NCBI GenBank assembly: GCA_004154925.1
Contig: QJNS01000343.1
Location: forward strand, 1 to 64,000
Direction of reading: 5' to 3'
DNA: 64,000 nt
Source: Monosporascus cannonballus
Taxonomy: Eukaryota; Ascomycota; Sordariomycetes; Xylariales
The notes beneath the pieces were generated by a model. That model saw only the letters and a list, made by a program, of their open reading frames with translations. It was not told where the DNA came from and searched no databases. The translations under genes were made by a program, and so were the position numbers. Every line of letters starts with the position of its first letter. Positions within the stretch are counted from its first letter, which is position 1. Of the stretch, positions 60,378 to 64,000 are shown in pieces.

Positions 60378-63300
60378 ATGAGTATCGCATTCAATGGGAT
60401 GGGTGCTGCCACCATCGCGCCTCCATCTTCCTCTATCAGACCCTATCCTCCAAGTCCGACTCAAGGAATGAGACGATTCCCTCCTCCTTCAGCGACCGCC
60501 ATGCCCCCGCCTCCGCCCATACCCGAGAAATACCATGCAGCCTCCAGCAGCGGTGCCTCGAGCCTCTCGGTTAACACTTGCCTCACGCCCAACCAAGTCA
60601 TCTCACTGGCGAGGGAGGCTATGAACAATGCTATTCAGGAGAACGAAAGTCAGGCCGCTGAAGCCAGCGGGGTTAGCAATGAATTGAAGCCCGGAATTAC
60701 CATTGATTTGAGCCGCAAGAAGATACAGGAGCTGCCGGATGAGGTGGTAGATATCATTAAACACGAGCTAGAACGGTCAGTCCGGAAGTCCTCACCCTTC
60801 GTCCGTGCCTAGATGCTGACATGATATCTTCCTTGGACGCAGCCTTGCCCTTTCACACAATAAGTTATCGTCCTTCCCGGCCAGATTTTCCGAGTGTACA
60901 TCCCTACGGTACCTCAATGTTAGGAACAATAAAATAGAAGAGTTCCCATTGCCGGTAACCTCCCCCCCTCCCGGTTCTTTCTTTGGCTGGATACGGATAA
61001 CTGACGTATCCCGTAGTTATGCGGCCTTAAATCCTTAGAGATATTGGATCTGGGAAGGAATAGAATTCGGATTCTGCCTCCCGATATTGCAAAGATGACA
61101 TCTCTCAAGGTTCTTTCCGTACCAAATAATCGGATAGAGGAACTCCCTCTTTGTCTGGCCGATATGGCCTCGTTGCAGGCTCTCAAGCTAGAGGGAAACA
61201 ATATCACCTTTCCGCCAAGGGAGGTATTACAGGTCCAGGCGATTACCCCTCCTAACGAAGGGTTCCTTAAGGAAAGCGAAGTGAACGAGGTCGTTCTGAC
61301 TGCTCACATCAAGAAGTTCATGAAGCAAAGGTTGCAGCAAGGCTACAGAGAGAGAGAGCTACAGGACGGTGGGGATGAATTTGGCGATATGGTCGAAACG
61401 CCGCGGCCGCCTCTCAAGAGGGTTGCCAGCGGACGCTTCCCCGTTAAGGTAAATGGCAGTGATGTATCGGATATGCGCTCGCCCGCCAACCCTCGTGCGC
61501 CGCCCATCCCATCGCGGTCGCATGCCCGTGGTCTATCGGCACAGAACACAGCTCTGCGTCGGCCGGGCGTCATGCCCTTGACCATTGGGAACCCGAACGA
61601 GCGACTCCGATCGAACAGCGAGTCCTCGTTCCAGACGTCCAGGGTCGAACGTCCATCCGAGAGGCATAGGCGTATGGGCATCGTCTCGAAGCGGGCTAAT
61701 GAGCTGGGGACCTTGGACGAAACTGAAGCGAATAACCGCTTCAGCCATTACCGGGGCCTGAGCCACGGCTCGTCTATGACCGGCACAGTGAACACGTCTG
61801 GCCCTGCGGCGGTCCCCGGCAGCCCGCCGGAGCCACTGCTTCAACGACCGAATTACGTGCGGCGCCTTTCCGTACTACCAGAGCAGCGCCGTGTATCCAA
61901 AGTTTTCGACCCCGTTGTCGAGTCCGCAAAGGGCATACTCTACTCGATCTTTCAGATTCACCCGATGATACAACTCTTTACGAGATTGACCAGCGACGGA
62001 ACTGCTAAGCGGTCAAGCCTAGAGATTGTCTTCTACAACACGAATGTCCACGTCGAAGAGTTAGAACAGGAGATTCAGAGACACGAATTCGCCACGGACA
62101 ACGGTGGAGCCACCCCGCAAGAGAACGAGAATGTTCAGCGGGCCGTTCTGACTCTGATTAATGCCTATAGCCATATCTGCTCCCTTTTGGCTGCAAACAT
62201 GGACAGCATCGTGGGCAATGGAGATCCGCGATACATCCGTACCATGCTAATGCTATTGTATAACAGCATCATGGAACTTCGCGTAACTGCGAACGAGGCT
62301 TCAACGGGTACGCCCGGTTACGCACCTAGCTATAGATCGCGAACGCCCGGGATCGACGATACCCTCAAACCGCACTCACGACAGAATTCGGCGACGCCCA
62401 CACCCACGATTGAGCGTCCCGGACCCGCGCTTCGAACAAGGCCGGGAGCGTTTATCCACAACCCCAGCACCCTCCGCGTAGTGACAGACGTCTCCGGACC
62501 ATTTTCCAACGGCGGCATGAGGACCGCCCAAATAGTGTCTACACCCCGATCCGGGGAATCTTTCGCGTCGAGCACAGACAGTCGTTATGGACCTGACCCT
62601 ACCGCTGAAGAACGCCAATTTGACAAGATATTCCTATCTTTACAAAAGTCTTCGGATCTCGTCATGCGCACCCTCCCTTATTTTCTGATGCAGTTCAACG
62701 CTAGCAGGCGCAATGCAGAAGTTAGCCGGGCTTCGGACCACGTCATTCATTGCTGGAAGGGTCTGGTCGAGAAGTGCAATATCGCCGTTAGAGAAACGGA
62801 GAAGCTCAAAAACCGTCTATCACGTATCAAGCTGAAGGAGCCGGGCGTCAGGACCGACCCAGCATTTTGGAATCTCTGCAAGAGTTTCATAGACTCTTGG
62901 GCCGAATACGGCAGCAGGTTGAGATATTCCATGGAGCACATCATCTTGCCGATGGATACCCGCACCAGACTTCGACCTATCCAGATTAGTGTCAAGGAGA
63001 CGAACCAAGCCATCATGGCGTCTCCTTGGGCATCCCTTTTCCGACAAGCCGGCGGATATACCGACCCTCCTAGCCATTACTCGCCGGGGCATTATGCCTC
63101 GAATTCTTCCACGCCGCAAGTGCAACTACCAATGACGCCTCAAAGTGCTGCTCTGGGACCTGCCGTACAGGCGACTGTCCCGTCGACGCCACAAAGCGCT
63201 TCTTTCGCTAACGCTTTTACGGGCAACGTCTTTGAGCGGGCTGACGCACTGATGGCTATGGGCGGCCTTTCCTTCTCTCGAAGTGGGACGATTAATAGCA

Positions 63301-63437
63301 GCATTTCCACGACATCGTTAAATTCGATGAGCTCAGGTCACGAGGAGCGCCCTAGCTTATCGAACATGTTTAGCCCGAACGGGAATACCGGCCACATACC
63401 ATTCCGGCTCAACGGTGGAGTAAAGCCTACGTTCTAG
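60378..63437 (+). CDS. sog2: Sog2-like leucine-rich-repeat protein of the RAM network
   Basis: Scaffold of the RAM kinase network (Cbk1/COT-1, Mob2, Kic1) that controls polarity and cell separation (family role). Exons 60378-60775, 60843-60954 and 61017-63437, 976 residues. Order: disordered Pro/Ser-rich N-terminus to about 75; leucine-rich repeats at about 110-230 (GITIDLSRKKIQELPDEVVD, LALSHNKLSSFP, LEILDLGRNRIRILP, LKVLSVPNNRIEELP); a long disordered Ser/Arg-rich linker; then the Sog2 domain from about 447 (RRLSVLPEQRRVSKVFDPVV) to about 835, mostly helical; and a Ser/Thr/Pro-rich tail. Both introns lie between or inside LRR units. Junctions were fixed by the LRR consensus. The arrangement matches fungal Sog2. 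Confidence 0.92.
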
Positions 63438-64000
63438 TCGACACGTGGCTTGTCTTCCAGGCGATTTCCGCCTCGCACACAGCTGCGCTAGCAAAGCATC
63501 CTCCTGGTCTTGGTTATCTATCGGCCCTGAACGGGCCAGCGTAAGTTATTCGTCACTCCCTTGCCAGGGACTGGGACATAATTCAGGGTCTCGAAAGCGA
63601 CGATCAGAGGTGTTAGAAAGCAAGCAACGAAACGACCATCCGTTAAAGTCCACGGCCCCCCTTTGGATGGCATTTTCAACCTTGATGGTGGAGCTTTCTT
63701 GTCTAAGTGTATTGCATATAGGTTTTCGGGCCACGACCTAGAGATGGGATAGAGAAATGGAACCAAGCATCTGCATCAACGTCCGGAGTTAGGAGTCGGC
63801 CGCTTTTTCTCGGCACTCAATATCCGATGCAGTTTGCTTTTCCGCTGTAAAGATATTATTGATAATGTTTGGAATATGAGACCTTGAAAGAGTTTCCTGG
63901 GGCCCGCATTCTAATACTTTCCTCTGCGAATGTGACGCACCGTATCCCTAGATCGTCTTAAGCACTACGGGAGTTGAGTGGCATTGTACGCGGAACGGTG
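63438..64000. other. 3' flank of Sog2, no gene seen
   Basis: 563 bases to the window edge. Short frames on both strands only. Nothing recognisable. Confidence 0.5.

Overview
This window reads as nuclear DNA of a filamentous ascomycete (Pezizomycotina, most likely Sordariomycetes; that class-level placement is an inference). The basis is many short GT-AG introns with CTAAC-like branch sites, together with fungal families such as a Bud6/Aip3 polarity protein, a RAM-pathway Sog2 protein, an Ede1-like EH protein, an AA11-type copper monooxygenase, a DUF7708/NACHT receptor and a Ydc2/Cce1 resolvase. Gene models were built by hand: each splice site was chosen to keep the frame and to restore conserved protein sequence. 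Family names come from remembered sequence features, not from a search.

Layout. 1-4.8 kb: ribosomal protein eS8 (-) and a long unassigned protein (-). 4.8-7 kb: a degenerate tandem-repeat array that runs into the start of that protein, then a probable retrotransposon LTR. 9-20 kb: housekeeping block with an Ede1-like endocytic scaffold (-), alpha-tubulin (-), a probable Pga1-type GPI-mannosyltransferase subunit (+) and a WW-domain protein (-). 21-29 kb: accessory block with a secreted GH25 lysozyme-like enzyme (-), a complete PIF/Harbinger DNA transposon of 3,595 bp with 3-bp target duplication (both of its genes broken by stop codons) and a small hypothetical gene. 30-41 kb: Bud6 (-) and a Pbp1/ataxin-2 homologue (+), separated by almost 5 kb without a clear gene. 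44.8-51.7 kb: a secreted AA11-type LPMO (+) and a heavily damaged NACHT receptor pseudogene (-). 52.7-64 kb: Ydc2 mitochondrial Holliday-junction resolvase (-), glutathione reductase (+), a short RecQ helicase (-) and Sog2 (+).

The genes do not form one pathway or a biosynthetic cluster. Loose themes are cell polarity and endocytosis (Bud6, Ede1, Sog2, tubulin), DNA maintenance (Ydc2, RecQ), and secreted wall-active enzymes (GH25, AA11) that could act on bacterial or chitinous material. I see no convincing new multi-gene system. The most notable points are the Pbp1 homologue that lacks its usual N-terminal LSm domain, the intact-ended Harbinger element whose three stop codons all fit C-to-T change, the decayed NACHT receptor, and the repeat array that abuts a start codon. 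I found no tRNA or rRNA gene I could support.
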